Assembly: GCF_036588685.1 (NCBI RefSeq)
Contig: NC_086375.1
Location: 40,889,270 to 40,953,269 of the forward strand
Reading direction: 5' to 3'
From: Mytilus trossulus
Taxonomy: Eukaryota > Mollusca > Bivalvia > Mytilida > Mytilidae
Length of the DNA stretch: 64,000 nucleotides
Shown here: positions 1-12,599 of the stretch, piece after piece
Numbering within the stretch: position 1 is the stretch's first letter
Layout of the letters: every line of letters starts with the position of its first letter
Position numbers and translations under genes: made by a program
Notes under the pieces: generated by a model
The model's database searches: none
What the model was told of the DNA's origin: nothing
The model's input: only the letters and a program-made list of their open reading frames with translations

Positions 1-85
1 AGTTGATTTCGACTTTAAACTTATTCGAGCGGCCACTAATGAATCTGGTCTAGCCGAAACCCGCGTCTAACGTAATTAAGTTATA
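1..85 (+). repeat. Interspersed repeat family E fragment
   Basis: A fragment resembling the copy near 4038-4135, sharing the phrase around GAAAC.CGCGTCT followed by an A/T-rich tail. Related pieces on the other strand lie at 22830-22890 and 56830-56905. No coding potential is visible and the full element cannot be defined from this window. Confidence 0.4.
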
Positions 86-368
86 ATAGAACACAAGTGA
101 AAATTTCAAGTAAAAATGTTGTTATTTTCTATAAGACTACTGTACACCATGCATGAAAGGACCAGCTAAGCCTGATATATTAAATGGGCTTTATTCAGAA
201 ACTAGGTACATATTATTAGTTGTTTTCTTGCAAATATATAACTGATTGTCCATTTCTTGGAAAGGATAACTTAATTGCTGATTTTGCGAACTGGACGTAC
301 TCTCTCTCTAAGATATAAGCGATTAAACTGACAAGAAACCTAATGTATGTACAATGAAGCGTAAAGTA

Positions 369-695
369 AAATTGAGAATGGAAATGGGGAATGTGTCAAA
401 GAGACAACAACCCAACCAAATAAAAAAACCAACAGTAGAAGGTCACCAACAGGTCTTCAATGAAGCGAGAAATTCCCGCACCCGGAGGCGTCCTTCAGTT
501 GGCCCCTACACAAATATATACTAGTTCAGTGATAATGAACGCCATACTAATTTCCAAATTGTACATAAGAAACTAAAATTAGAATAATACAAGACTAACA
601 AAGGTCAGAGGCTCCTGACTTGGGACAGGCGCAAAAATGCGGCGGGGTTAAACATGTTTGTGAGATCTCAACCCTCCCCTATACCTCTAAGGTTA
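369..695 (+). repeat. Interspersed repeat family A, near full-length copy
   Basis: It begins near AAAATTGAGAATGGAAATGG and ends in the segment containing GCAAAAATGCGGCGGGGTTA. The same ~320-bp order of blocks recurs in reverse at about 40150-40475 and 61240-61555, and in shorter pieces elsewhere. No terminal inverted repeats are evident, so the class (SINE, Helitron-like or other) is open. The small ORF at 620-802 is part of the repeat. Confidence 0.75.
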
Positions 696-1797
696 TCGAT
701 CATAAGAAAGTGGTTCATGCTATCCATCGAATAATACTACAAAAACAGAATTGTTATAAAGTGAATGATAAATGCAACACTTCCAATCTTATAATGCTCT
801 GATGGTAATTGTTTGTAAGGAAGAAAATCTGTGGAAACATTTCAAATGCCTAGAATAACAAGGTTGAGCACAGATAAAACAATGCCAGTAATTCAAACGA
901 CATATACTCAAATCCTAGAATAAAATCAAAGTAAAATACAAAACTGCGGGAATCGCATGAACTACAAAAGGAGCCAGACCAAATGTATCAACGTGGCAAA
1001 ATTCTCCTGATATGTTTGCGTCCCCCAATGTGAATGCAGAAAAAGCTAAAATTTCAGAATTAGGAATAGGACGCAATCGATCTAATAGAAGTTCAGACAA
1101 CTTAGCTAGCAGCTTCAGACCTAAGACTGTTTAAACATGCTATGAAGTTGACATACTGACATATCGTATCGGTCACCTCATGCGTGACAGTAACTGTAAA
1201 GTTAATGTGGTGTCAAAATCATAAAAATAGAAGTACGTCAATGATGTACATAAAACAGCAGAGCCAAGATAATAATTCAAAAGGAAAATCGTGTAAATTT
1301 TTAAAAAAAAAAAGGCAAAAGATACCAACAGGATTTGTAGTTCATACTAGTTAGTCAAAGAGAAACTGTCAAAGTCGTGGCAAAATGTCTTCTTTTATCA
1401 TTTAAATCCTGTCCATTTGTATTATTTACCTTAATGAGTCATATTTAACTTGGGTGGTCACATTTTCTCGAACACGGAGTGAGCGATAAATAAAGTAGAA
1501 GGGATCAACAATATCATACTTTAACTGGATCTTAATAACTATGTGTTTCATAATAACAAGTAAAACCCAATCTTAGTATATTTAAGGAAGTGGTTAACAT
1601 ATTTAATTTAATCAAGTCCAACTGAAAAATGCCATATTGAAAGTGAAAATTAAGGCACTCAAATAAGAAATAAACATGCACAGAGGTATGGAGAATATCA
1701 ACTTCCAAGTGTGTCTTACTTATTTGCTAAATAATGGAACGTACTTGTGGGGCGACATTTTTATCTGTCAAAGAACTTCACTTACAAAATGTAACGT
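696..1797. other. Intergenic, no gene recognised
   Basis: AT-rich DNA with only short shadow ORFs and an A-rich run near 1301-1313. No splice-bounded exon or domain motif was found. Confidence 0.5.
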
Positions 1798-2085
1798 ATT
1801 GGCGGGAGCAACATTTGTATGCCCCATTGATGGGCATTATGTTTTCTGGTCTGTGTGTCCCTTCGTTCGTTCGTGCGTCCGTCCTTACGTCCGTTTGTCC
1901 GTCTATCCCGCTTCAGGTTGACGTTTTTGGTCGAGGTAGTTTTTGATGAAGTTGAAGTCCAATCAACTTGAAACTTGTTCAATATGATATGACCTTTCTA
2001 ATTTCAATGCTAAATTGGAAATTTTATCCAATTTTCACGGTCCACTGAACATGGAATATGATAGTGCGGATGGGGCATCCGTGTA
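1798..2085 (+). repeat. Probable interspersed repeat with CGTC/CGTT simple-repeat core
   Basis: A GC-richer island in AT-rich surroundings. It contains a degenerate (CGTT/CGTC)n stretch at about 1860-1905, followed by a segment that reads like a bivalve interspersed repeat. Only one copy is seen here, so calling it mobile rests on its look and on general knowledge of bivalve genomes. ORFs over it in several frames look spurious. Confidence 0.4.
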
Positions 2086-3835
2086 CTTGAAACACATTGT
2101 TGTTTTTTATCAAGTAAAAAGGTTTGCATTATATACTTATATTCTGCAATTCAAATATTACTTTTGGTTTATAAAACTTGAAAGAACGACACTTTAAATG
2201 TCCAGGTCTGAAAACATCAAATTTATCATTTACCCAGAATGATACCTTATAATTTAAACATTCATTAACTTTAAAGATAATTATCATTTGTAAACCTTAA
2301 TCTATATTTCATGTATAATATTTTACCTGATTAGTATGTCTTTTGTGACATCTGACGACATGAAATAATGTTGTTTACTAACAAAGAAAGTATTGTCTCC
2401 GCCCAGGCATAATAATTACCATGAATAATGAAACATTTGCCAAGTATATACAAAATGTGACTAAAAATATGTGTCTGTCCAGGCAGTTACATTAAATCAA
2501 AAACAAATATTCTACTTTTTACATAAAACAAACAAAACATACAAATATCTATATGTGCGGTAGATTTACATTATGAAAGTAATTGGCTTACTTCTGAAAA
2601 AAGTTTAAAAATATGAGCATGTTTTTTTTCTCCTTTTTATTTTTGTTTCCTTTATTTAATATTTTAATTTTTAAAATCAATTCGTCTCATATTTATCATG
2701 TTGTAATTTTTAATATTTTTACAGGTGAAAATATACAATTGTGTACCTAAAGAAATATGAGCATTTGCATTTTACTACGGGATAGAAAAACTGGACTAAG
2801 TTCGGTGATGAACTTCTTGTAACAACGACGTTGAATAAAAACGGAAATTAGCGACAATCTTATATTGCCAAATTCCAGATTGCATTGCAAATACTTTTGA
2901 GTAATTGTAAACTAACTTATTTATATCGTTCATCTGCTAATTTTGCAAATTACCTTATTTTTACTTATGTGTTAGTTCAATGTAAATGTTTATTAACGTA
3001 ATACTGTAAACAAAAGCAATTTAGTTTGTATTGTCTACAAATATAACATAGGTTTACTTAGAGATTGATCTACCTAAAGTGAAAAGCATGTTACTAGTAC
3101 TAGAAGACTAGATAATGTCACTTTTAAATTAATGATTAACGTACATTGTATAAGGAAGTACGTGCAAATGTACATGCTGTGTGTTAAATGATTGTATTTT
3201 AAATGTATAATATTATTTGTTTATCTTCTTTATTTGAATAAGGCACAGCTCTTGTTTTATTATGTACTTTAAATATCGCTATTTAGATCAAAGCAGTTAC
3301 TTTCACTACTGTTTTGATGGAAATCAATCATAAATCATGTATACAAGTTTAAGTTTCTATTGATATAAGTAGATAGTAGAACACTTGATAAAAATGTTTT
3401 TTAAATGACATTTCAAGATAGTACAAGTATGAAGAATAAAACTAAATCATAATACCTTGTTGATTGGTCTTTCAATATTGTTTAATCAATATGATTTAGA
3501 AAAATATGTATAGCATAAATGTCTAATGATATTTTGTTTTGTGTCTATTTGAATACAAGTTTGCTTATTCAGATGTAGAATATGTGTACAATCTTTGGGT
3601 TCTCTTTTACTGGTGATATTTGATATCACAGTTTATCATAGCTAACACCCCAAGACAATACAACAGAAAAAATGCCTGTTAATATAAAGATAAGGGAATC
3701 CACAAATGATATTTTTCTTAAACAAATCGTTTCATTATACAAAACAAACGGCTATCATAACAAAAACTATAAATCAGTACAGACCCTAGACACAAAGATA
3801 AAATACACTTGCCAATACTGTGGATTCTTTATTAT
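2086..3835. other. Intergenic AT-rich DNA, nothing recognised
   Basis: Long A/T runs and frequent stops in all frames. No exon, RNA gene or clear repeat was supported. Confidence 0.5.
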
Positions 3836-4012
3836 TCGTTGGAAACCAATTTTCGTGGATTTCGTAGGTACATATTAACAACGAAATTAAATGTTCAACG
3901 AATCACAAATTTAATATAGGATTGTATGCAGACTTAAGCAAAATAAAGAAATTGAATGTCCATGAACATGCAAGTTTTCCAGAACCACGAAAACTGGTAC
4001 CCACGAAAAATA
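3836..4012 (+). repeat. Degraded copy of the TA-flanked MITE family
   Basis: It carries the diagnostic blocks ACCAATTTTCGTGGATTTCG near its left end and CCACGAAAACTGGTACCCAC near its right end. These match the two ends of the intact 746-bp element at 46306-47051. The internal part is heavily shortened and the outermost CTGTGAAAG ends are not recognisable. Confidence 0.6.
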
Positions 4013-4037
4013 AACAAATCAAAAGTATTACAGTTTG

Positions 4038-4135
4038 GCTTTATAAATATTTTGATAGCGTCACTGATGAGTCTTATGTAGACGAAACACGCGTCTGGCA
4101 TACTAAATTAAAACCCTGGTACCTTTGATAACTAC
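4038..4135 (+). repeat. Interspersed repeat family E copy
   Basis: It contains GCGTCACTGATGAGTCTTAT followed by GTAGACGAAACACGCGTCTG. Reverse-strand relatives lie at 22830-22890 and 56830-56905. It is non-coding. Confidence 0.55.
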
Positions 4136-5033
4136 AATGTATTAATACTTTCTAAAACACACACAGTCCAAAACTTAATATCACTTACCACTCAGTACAA
4201 TGATAACTAGACGATGACACCTTTCAAACAGAATTTTACAGCTGTGTTAGAATGTTATAATGTTACTTTTATAAAGCTCTTATTGACCTATGCTTAAAGT
4301 ATAATGAACTAGACTATATTGTATCTAATCGTTGGTTGTATATGTCGAGTTTCGTGAACAGTTGTTTAGTATAAATTAAAAAGCTTTTGTTTTGTTTGGT
4401 TATAATCATGTCTGGGCTGTGTTTTTTAGCGTACTGCCCCTCATAAAGGAACATCTTATTTGCAGTAAACAAAGCTATTAGTTGCTTCCTTAGACAGACC
4501 TTAGCCTCATTAATATTTGTTATAATTTGCGGTTCTAAGCTTAACTAACTATATCAAAAGGCCCAAACTTTTATTGATAATAGTTCTGCAAAATGTTAGC
4601 TTAGCTTTACGATTTGTAAATATACAGATGCACGACTTTTGATTTTTTTATTTGAGAAAAAAAGTTGTTTTGAATTTTTCTTGGAGTTCTGATATTGTTG
4701 TTATTTTACTTTTTTTATGAATTTGAAGCATCCAAAACCATTTTTCTAGATTTACAATCACCAGGAACACTCATAGCACTCGGTTTGTATTTGTAACCTT
4801 GATTTGCTTTTATAATCAATTTTTCTTCGATTTAAACATTTATAAACTACTGCTTATAGTATTGCCCTAGTTTATCATCTTATAAATGCATTTTTTTACC
4901 TCAAATGTAAACAATCTACACATGAAGAAGAAGTTTTGGACAGGATTTAACTTCAAATAATACAATGCCACCTACCTTTGTTAAAACCCTACTAGTACAG
5001 ATTAATGTTCAAAACGAAGATTTAATTACTATT
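4136..5033. other. Intergenic AT-rich DNA downstream of the phosphatase gene
   Basis: No exon or repeat is recognised. The segment lies 3' of the minus-strand phosphatase gene, beyond its candidate poly(A) signals. Confidence 0.5.
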
Positions 5034-5064
5034 CCTTTATTATAAAATACTTATCACAGTTTAT
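5034..5064 (-). terminator. Candidate poly(A) signals of the phosphatase gene
   Basis: Two AATAAA hexamers lie on the minus strand (plus-strand TTTATT at about 5035 and 5059), roughly 600 bp past the stop codon at 5655. Either could end the mRNA. The assignment is positional only. Confidence 0.35.
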
Positions 5065-5654
5065 TTCACATTTTGCATTTCAAACAACAAATTTCAAGAT
5101 ATTGCTACATGGATATAATGGTTTTAAAAAAACTATATTGCAAAAGGCTGTTCAAAACTTGGCTGTATAGAATGGGTGTCAAGGGTACATGATACAGTTA
5201 CAGTGGAGGTCATGATATTGCTAACATAAGGTATATTTTTTTCACAACATCAAACTGTGACATATCCAGGAAATATGTACTGGTATTTTACAACTGATTT
5301 TTATCATTGAGACTAGTTTAACTTAAATACGAGTTCATGTACCCTTCTTTCTTACAATTTTTTCAATTTTTGATAACATATTAAAATTATTTGTGCCAAT
5401 ATTTATGAAAAAGTCATTTCGTCTGGTCTAAAACTGGAGTAATATCTTGCTGAAGCTGCCATTACACCTGTTTCTTAGTTGCGTACAAATACAGCTAATA
5501 TTTAAAGACACTAAACAGTTATCGTCTATGTAAATGCTAAGTAATGACAATGGCTCACATAGATTTAAACAGCCTAATTAAAAATAAATTAAATCAAATT
5601 AAATTACATTCTCCTATATAAATTGCACAAAATTACCCTATAAAAGTCCTACAA

Positions 5655-8205
5655 TCATAAAAAATCAAAAGGTGGTAGGCCATAATGTTCTGGCACAAAA
5701 TGTTCTAGGGAGTCTAACACTAAGGAACATTTATCTTTATGTGTATTTCTGTCTTGTTCGTCGTGTGGTACCCATACACACCTCATTCCTGCTGCATGAG
5801 CTGCATCTACACCATTGGGTGCATCTTCAAATACCAACACCTTCAAATATAAATATATTGATATTAAATATTAGACTACCTGGCATAAATGAAAAGGCTA
5901 CATATAATTAAGAGAATTTAAGAAAAAAAAAAGAAAAAAAAACATATTTTTTATTTTTTTAAATAACAACAAATAGGTGATTACAGATTTTTGAAACATC
6001 ATTTTTATTTCCTCAGGTGGACATAATAATAGTTTTTTTTTTCTCTATAATATAGATATTTTTAAAACCTATATATGTTTACAATGCAAAGTTTCAAAGA
6101 CAGGTCAATAAAAAAAACTTTAAATCAAATCTGTAAATATTGAATGAAGGCATCTATGCGCACCCTAGGCCAGAAAAATTTAACTGAAGTACGACCATAT
6201 CCACATACCTTTTCAGGGATAGGATTTTCTTTGAATCTTTTAGCACATATAATGAATATATCTGGAGCTGGTTTACCATGCTTAACCTCTGGATCATCTG
6301 TGCTTACTACAGAATGTAAGAACAAACTAAAGAAATCTTTGTGATTTCTGGTCTTAAGATCCATCAAATGTTGACTGGATCCTGTTGCTATGGCAATGGG
6401 AATGTTGTGTTTGTGAAAATGTCTCACCAATTTTTCTGCACCTATTTATAAAAAAATAAAGGATTACCTTTAAGATAAATTGCTAACAATTCTGGTGTTC
6501 TAAAATTGTAATGGAAATGCTTTTTATGTTCCTAAACATGCAAAAAAATATCTTTTAAAAATATATTTGTGTTCAGGAGGAGGTGTGATACATGTTTTTT
6601 AAGCCTTAATTTTGGACCTTAAAATTGAAAAAAAAAATCCAGACTTTTAAATTAAGTTACATTCATTTATTGATGAATATGCTAATACAATATACAATGA
6701 GGACTAGAAAGTTCACTTTTGATGACACTATCACATCATAAACATTTTGAAAATCAGATTTTATCAAAATGAATAATTTCATTCTGACATACAGAAATTT
6801 AGTTTTCTGACAAAATAAAAATGAACAGATACTTTATCCGCAAAAAGATCTTTTACACACATTGAAATTTGTAAAATCTACATTTTGTAACAAAATACTT
6901 TTGAATAAAGCCTCTTCACTCATTTGATAGTCATGAAAAGATCTCAAAATGTAGCTAGTTCCACCAAATAAGAAATTATTCTATTCTGTAGTTTCTGAGG
7001 AAAAAGCGCACATTTTACAAGCCAATCCTATTAAGCTTCTGACCAAATACAAAATAATTCTGTACTAAAATATTTATTATTTATATCTTTATTATTATAT
7101 ATACCAGGCATGAAATCAACTTTTGGAAATAATACTTCCTGCTCCTTGTGTGCCAGAGCTAGATATTCTTCAACTGTTAAAGGTAATTCTAATTCATCTG
7201 AAATATAATACAAAACACCAAATATTACCATAATTTACAAATTTTGCCTAGTTCACATAAACCTTTATAAATGCATTTGTATGATCCAATCTGTTCCAAT
7301 TATTTTCTTTAATCATCCGAAAATTGTACGGTTAAAATTCTTAATTGACAAACCTATCTTCCAAAAAGATAACATTAATACTTTATGAGCTTATCCTCTT
7401 GAACATGAAAAAAACCCTTATTATTACTAACTAAATTGACTTAAAACTAAAACATAAAGTATAACATATACGTACCAATTATTATCTTTGATGCCTCAGT
7501 TTCTTTCTTCCCCATCTGCCTACTTTTGATTGCCCAGGTAAAATTCTTGCCATATTTAGATACAATGTCTTGTGTTATCTGTGTATAAAGTCTTTCTGTA
7601 TCTGAAATGAAAAGGAAAAAAAAATCACATTTTTATATTTGTCAATTTATCTTTAATATGATCATGAGATACATTCAATAAGAGAACCTATAAAAAAAAC
7701 TAAAGTCATCAAACAAAAATGATAATTATAGTTTATATATGGTACTTGAATAGTTAATTTTTACTTTCATGACTTTAAAACATGCATACATTTTGTAGGT
7801 GGACTTTTTCAAAAAGAAATCCTTTATGTTCTCAATATCTTCTGAAAATACAGTGTACTCTCATTTCAAATACAACTTTCCCTAAGCTGTGCATATATTA
7901 TTGATGCCAATTTGATGGCAGTTCACAAACTTTCTAAGCAAGTACAAAATTTGGACAAGTGATATTCTCATTCTGATAAGTAAAATATCATGGTCAAATA
8001 ATTATATTAAAATGATAATGTCCAAACTTGTACATGTATGATACATGTAAGTCATGTTATTTCAGACAGCAATTTTTCTTGATGGATAAATTGAAAAAAA
8101 ATATATCTACTTTTACAGATATACAAAATGTACCTGATATAAATCAAACATACCTAGTAGAAGCCCATCAACATCAAAAATGATGTGGGTAAAGGAAGCA
8201 GACAT
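5655..8205 (-). CDS. PUDP: Pseudouridine-5'-phosphatase-like HAD hydrolase, 5 exons
   Basis: The assembled protein is 229 aa; the human PUDP/HDHD1 family member is about the same length. Exons in coding order: 8205-8154, 7601-7476, 7197-7105, 6441-6209, 5840-5655. All junctions are GT-AG and the frame is kept throughout. HAD motif I is D11-V-D13-G-L-L-L-D, motif II is A-T110-G-S-S, motif III is G-K147-P-A-P-D-I-F, and motif IV is F-E173-D174-A-P-N-G. The helical cap lies between motifs I and II (about residues 20-90). The family dephosphorylates pseudouridine 5'-monophosphate in the cytosol during RNA-modification salvage, but HADs of this subclass can act on other small phosphates, so the substrate is inferred. 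There is no signal peptide. An alternative first exon lies at 11725-11776. Confidence 0.93.
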
Positions 8206-9367
8206 CTTGTATTAAGTGAACTAAAAACAGGTCTCCTACTTATGACTACTTGAATATCAAATATGAAGTGGAATTAATAAGATTCACTTTTTGTCTCTTT
8301 CTGATGAAATGCCTTGCTTTGATTTCATCATGTTCAATGAAATTCTATGTTCTGATTTCATAATGTTCATCTTTTAAATGCATTCTATAAATAGTTAATT
8401 TGTATTCAAGTAGCATCCTGGTACACACAAAAATTTGAAATACCACCTTTTTTCAAAAATAAATATAGCATGACAATGATCATGATGATGACATCTTTCA
8501 CACAATCTTTTAGAACATGTACATGTAATATAAAATTTGCAAATAGCATCACATTTCTTGCTGAAAAATTGTAGCTTTCTTATGTCCTTGTAATTTTTTT
8601 TTTATTTTCAAGACCACACAAAATAGTACTGATAACCTTGGAAACCCCATAAATGGTTAAAACCAGAATAACTATTACATTTCAATGATTTGTAGATATT
8701 ACGTACACTGATCATGAATGAGTATGTAAAGTAATGGTATACTGACATGAGAGTTCTAAAAACAGAGTATTAAAACTATACTTTTGTAAGTCAACTTTAA
8801 TAATGAAAGCCATGTTAATTATGTGGATCAGAAGGGGGAAAAAACATGACCAATAAAAAATGTAGTAAATCATGTATACACCAAAACACATAATTAACAG
8901 CTCCTGATGGTAGTCTATAGCCTGACTGGTTTCAGTCCTTCACATACCTTCCTCAGAGGCAGAATGGTGAATTAATAGTGCATCAATCCTTTTTATATAG
9001 ATTACAAAATTATCTGAAAAAGTCGAACCTATATGGTTAGCAAGGCCGTAACTAGGCTTTTTATTTTAGTGAGGCAAAATAATTGATCCGAGCGAAGCGA
9101 GGCGGAAAAAAATTTTTGAGGGTATTAAATGAATGGTGCAAAATCCTGCATTCTAGGCATTTTTAGAGAGTTTGATAATGTTTGGAATTTGGACATTTTA
9201 TATATAAATTTTTCATATTTTAAAACTTTTACTAACACCAAAATTTTAACAACTTTATTTAAATTTAGATAATCATCCAAATATATCACAGATTTGAGAC
9301 TGCTGCCAGAACATAGAACAAACATCGATTCAGTAGAGTTTGCCAAATTTTTCTATGGCCCGTTCAG

Positions 9368-9658
9368 TCAAATCGTTTTATAATCATAATTTGGTCTGCT
9401 GATATCCTTATCGCGATGAACATGGAGCATGGCAAGACCGCACAATCTCTTGCCACTCATGTATGCTCTTTACCAAGTTTTCAGTCGTTTCAGGGCAGTC
9501 TGTGTTTCTAAAGGTAGCTCATTATCATTAACACAATGATCAATGTCTTCTTCCAATTCCTTCTCCATCAGCAATTCGGTAGCAGAATCGGGTAGCAGCA
9601 TCGGTAGTAACAGTTTTGTTTGCAAAAGGGAATTAAGCTTTCCTGTAAGCATCATCAT
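9368..9658 (-). pseudogene. hAT transposase C-terminal (dimerisation) fragment
   Basis: Read on the minus strand, the frame gives ...ALKRLKTW, then a stop (TAA at 9472-9470), then RAYMSGKRLCGLAMLHVHRD and a further ~12 residues to a second stop at 9370-9368. The pattern L-K-T-W/Y..R..M...RL.GLA.L..HRD is typical of the C-terminal dimerisation region of hAT transposases (ZMYM/THAP12-type). The in-frame stop right after the Trp, and the lack of any upstream catalytic domain, show it is dead. Family assignment is by motif memory only. Confidence 0.65.
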
Positions 9659-10147
9659 ACAGTCGCAGAACTTTACAAAATATTAAACTCGCTTTTATGC
9701 TGACAAAGAGTAGACAAACTAGGAATAGAATGAGATAAGATACATGTATATACATGTATGTATAATGATTTTTGTATATGATATGGGTACAGGGGAATTG
9801 GAATGGAGTTTTTGACGTTGACATGTAGGTCCCTAATTTCAAACTATTTCTGAAAATAGTTGGTGATATTTTAGTTCCAAAATCTATAAATTTAGGGGTT
9901 AGGGTTTTGGGTGTCCGATTCCGAAACCCAAAATATAAAGAAACTAAATTCCCTAGTACCGAATAAGTAAAGACAAAATCCTGTGTTAAAGGTTCTACCA
10001 TTCCTCAGTAGTATCAAATTGGAATATATATAGGATATTCTTTCAATTTTTAAGGTTAAAGAAACATTGCTAAAAACTAATCCATGCATGTTTCATATTA
10101 TTTATATTTTATTTATCTGTAAAGAGAAAGATTAAAGTTCATGAAAT

Positions 10148-10275
10148 AAAAACACAGACCGGACTGTCCCCTTGCGATACCCAGTACTTGATTTGTCAAA
10201 AGTTGGTGAAAAGGAGAAATGAAAACGCAGACAGGACTGCCCCCTTCCGAAGACCAGTACTTGATTTGTCAGTCC
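10148..10275 (+). repeat. Two tandem ~72-bp direct repeats
   Basis: A block like AACACAGACCGGACTG...CCAGTACTTGATTTGTCA at 10148-10197 recurs, diverged, at about 10220-10271. It sits inside the decayed hAT element. Confidence 0.6.
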
Positions 10276-10442
10276 ACTTATCGTTTTTTGATTGTTCTAA
10301 TGAAGTTGTATGCAATACTCGGACTCTGTTCACAAAACACTATAGTTTACTAGAATTATTCCTTCTTTACCTTCAGTGATGCTTTTCTAGCTTTTTTCTG
10401 CAAGAGCCTGGTTTTAACTAGAGATCCATGATGATTATCGTT

Positions 10443-10542
10443 AAAAGACACTTGTCTCAGAATATTTTTTTTTATATACCTTAATATAATGGGATATACA
10501 TGTAGGTATTTTTTTCTGAGACAAGTGCCTGTGTTATCGTAA
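10443..10542. repeat. Short inverted repeat (hairpin-like MITE)
   Basis: GACACTTGTCTCAGAA on the left pairs with TTCTGAGACAAGTGCC on the right, with an A/T-rich loop. The outer flanks (TTATCGTTA / GTTATCGTAA) look like a direct rather than inverted match. Confidence 0.5.
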
Positions 10543-11232
10543 CTAGGTTAATGTAATCGAGAAACATCACCCGTAGAGATGCTGAGTTATATCCAGGAAG
10601 AATAGTTTAAAAGGAATGATGACAAGTTATAGAAATTAAGGTTGAGACAGAGCAACAAATGACTATTATACATATTTATATATATGTATAAATAAAAATA
10701 ATCAGTGTAGAAATTTTAGTGAGGCAATTGCCTCAAGGGTAGTAACGGCCTTTTTTAAGAAAAATCTATGGAGTAGATTTAGAGATTTGGCGATTTTAAG
10801 ACAAATTTTAGGAAGGATTTTCGCCGATTTTATGTGCTTTCTATACAAATGTTCACCCATTTTGTAAGAATTCAATCAGTAATATTTCAAATAATAATTG
10901 AGATAAATTATTTTTTCGATTTTCAGTTGAAGTTCATCGAGACGGAGTTGTATGCAAAATTTTACTGAAATCTGTGACATAGCCCATTTACTGTAACTTG
11001 ACCTTAACTTGCATTCAAGACACAAAATATGTTATTTCTATAGTTAAATTTATTTTAACTTTGGTAAAAGGGATTTTTCATAAATTGAGGCCTAGCAGTC
11101 ATGGCAGTATTACATCATCTTCTCCCCAGCAATATCAAGCAGTTTTGTGGTTATTGTTGAACCATCAAAACATATCACAAGGACCATAACTGGCATAAGA
11201 GGTATTGTTCCAAAGCTTCAAACTAAACATAA

Positions 11233-11401
11233 TAAGAGGCAGATTTAGAGGGGGCCAGCACACCCCCCCCCCCCCCCCTCCCCTTTTTGGGAAAAAAATT
11301 GGTTGCTTATATAGGGAATCACTGAAGCGTGACTGGAGCGGGCCTCCTCTTATGTCAGTCAGTGGTCCCCCACTTATGACAATTCCTGCATCCGCCACTG
11401 A
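11233..11401. repeat. Small poly(C)-containing MITE-like repeat
   Basis: It begins with GGCAGATTTAGAGGGGG and ends with CATCCGCCACTGA, a weak inverted pair resembling the GGGGCGGAT ends of the element at 58779. It contains a C run at about 11262-11278. ORFs here on both strands are products of the homopolymer. Confidence 0.4.
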
Positions 11402-11724
11402 TAATACTACATGTACAAAATGAAAAAGTAAGGAGGACAAGAGAACACTGAAAATATGCAGGTGACAAAAGTGATGCCTTATTTTGAAATTTGACAGCTG
11501 TTTCATTTTGGATAACAGGCAAATCATTAAAGTGCTATGGCGAGTATGGGATTCTCTTTTTCAAGGGGATCAAAAGTCACTACATCCTGATTTGACAGTT
11601 GTAGCCCAATCATGTCAATAGCTTCAATTCAAAAGCTAGAGAAAATAATTATCATTGTCATATTATTATAGATTAGATATATTTTCAGATAAAACTGTTG
11701 CTGTTCACAATTTAAAATTCATAC

Positions 11725-11776
11725 CTAGTAAAAGACCATCAACATCGAAAATAATGTGACTTATGGGGGCTGACAT
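11725..11776 (-). CDS. PUDP: Alternative (distal) first coding exon of the phosphatase gene
   Basis: It encodes [17 protein letters not shown] plus one extra G, then the donor GTATGAA. Length (52 nt), phase and HAD motif I match the proximal exon at 8154-8205 exactly, so it could splice to the acceptor at 7601 and rebuild D-V-D-G-L-L-L-D-T-E. The two exons differ at 11 of 52 bases, six silent, with only S4P, F5I and T6S changed. Either this is a second promoter and first exon, or it is the only recognised exon of a partial tandem duplicate. No other exon of a second copy was seen between it and the proximal exon. Confidence 0.8.
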
Positions 11777-12590
11777 CTTGGATTTTGTAAATAGAAAGTG
11801 AATCTACGGATTCGGACTTCAACCTAATTCCGGAAAAACTAGCGACAGTCGGTTAAAAAGTCATTAATATTACTTTAAATAGCCCAAAATAAAACCTTTT
11901 AATGCCAGCTTATAACAGGTTAACCTAATATTAGTTTAAAGAGTACCGTAATTGTTACATAAATTGATTTATTGATCGATTACTATTCAGGTATAAAATA
12001 GGTAAAACAATGTCATTAAGAATATGGATTTAAATTCCTTTGAAAGTCATGTCTAAGCATATCTTTTCAAATTTAAATCGTCTGCGCAGTCAGCGGAAGC
12101 ACTTTCAACACCATAACAGTGGTTTTGTAGATATTAAACTGAAGTGGCAACTCACGAAATTTGAATTTGATCAGTTGTGTTATCTTCATTCAAATTTAAA
12201 GAATTTCGATATGGTTGTCAAAATAACACAACATGATATAACATTACAATAACGGGACTTTAAATACATGTAAGTATGCTTAAATATCAATGCTATGTCG
12301 TGTACTAAAGTTAGGTGCATTTTAGTTTCGTTTTATTCAAATTGGTTTCTGACAAGTCAATCTACATCATTAAATCCTTTCTAACGTTTTTCGGTTTTTT
12401 TCTGAGTTTACTATCTTTTAACGTTGATTATATATTGGTGTTCTAACTAGATTAGGATTATCAGACGGGGTTGTCATGGAACACAAGATAAACTATTGAG
12501 ATGCACATCTAATGTTAGGCTAAGTTACATTCAAATGAACCCCAATCATTTACATTTGCGCTCTTCCAATATATTGCATATATAAAGTAT
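11777..12590. other. Intergenic, likely 5' flank of the distal first exon
   Basis: No confident gene. A 70-codon frame at 12040-12252 has no recognisable motif and no clear splice context. Confidence 0.4.
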
Positions 12591-12599
12591 AAAAAGGAT

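Larger units (their letters stand above)
9043..10751 (-). mobile_element. Decayed hAT-like DNA transposon
   Basis: The left end reads AGGCCGTAACTAGGC and the right end, reverse-complemented, AGGCCGTTACTACCC, so imperfect terminal inverted repeats bound about 1.7 kb. A TTTTAGTGAGGCAA block sits close inside both ends in the same orientation. It contains the transposase remnant at 9368-9658. No convincing 8-bp target duplication is left. It lies upstream of the proximal phosphatase first exon. Confidence 0.55.

Noticed and set aside
9633..10089. Minus-strand ORFs of 122 and 65 codons
   Set aside because: They lie within the decayed hAT element, overlap each other in different frames, and show no transposase motif.
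11165..11527. 120-codon ORF with a poly-Gly stretch
   Set aside because: It is created by a C homopolymer and a MITE-like repeat; no domain.
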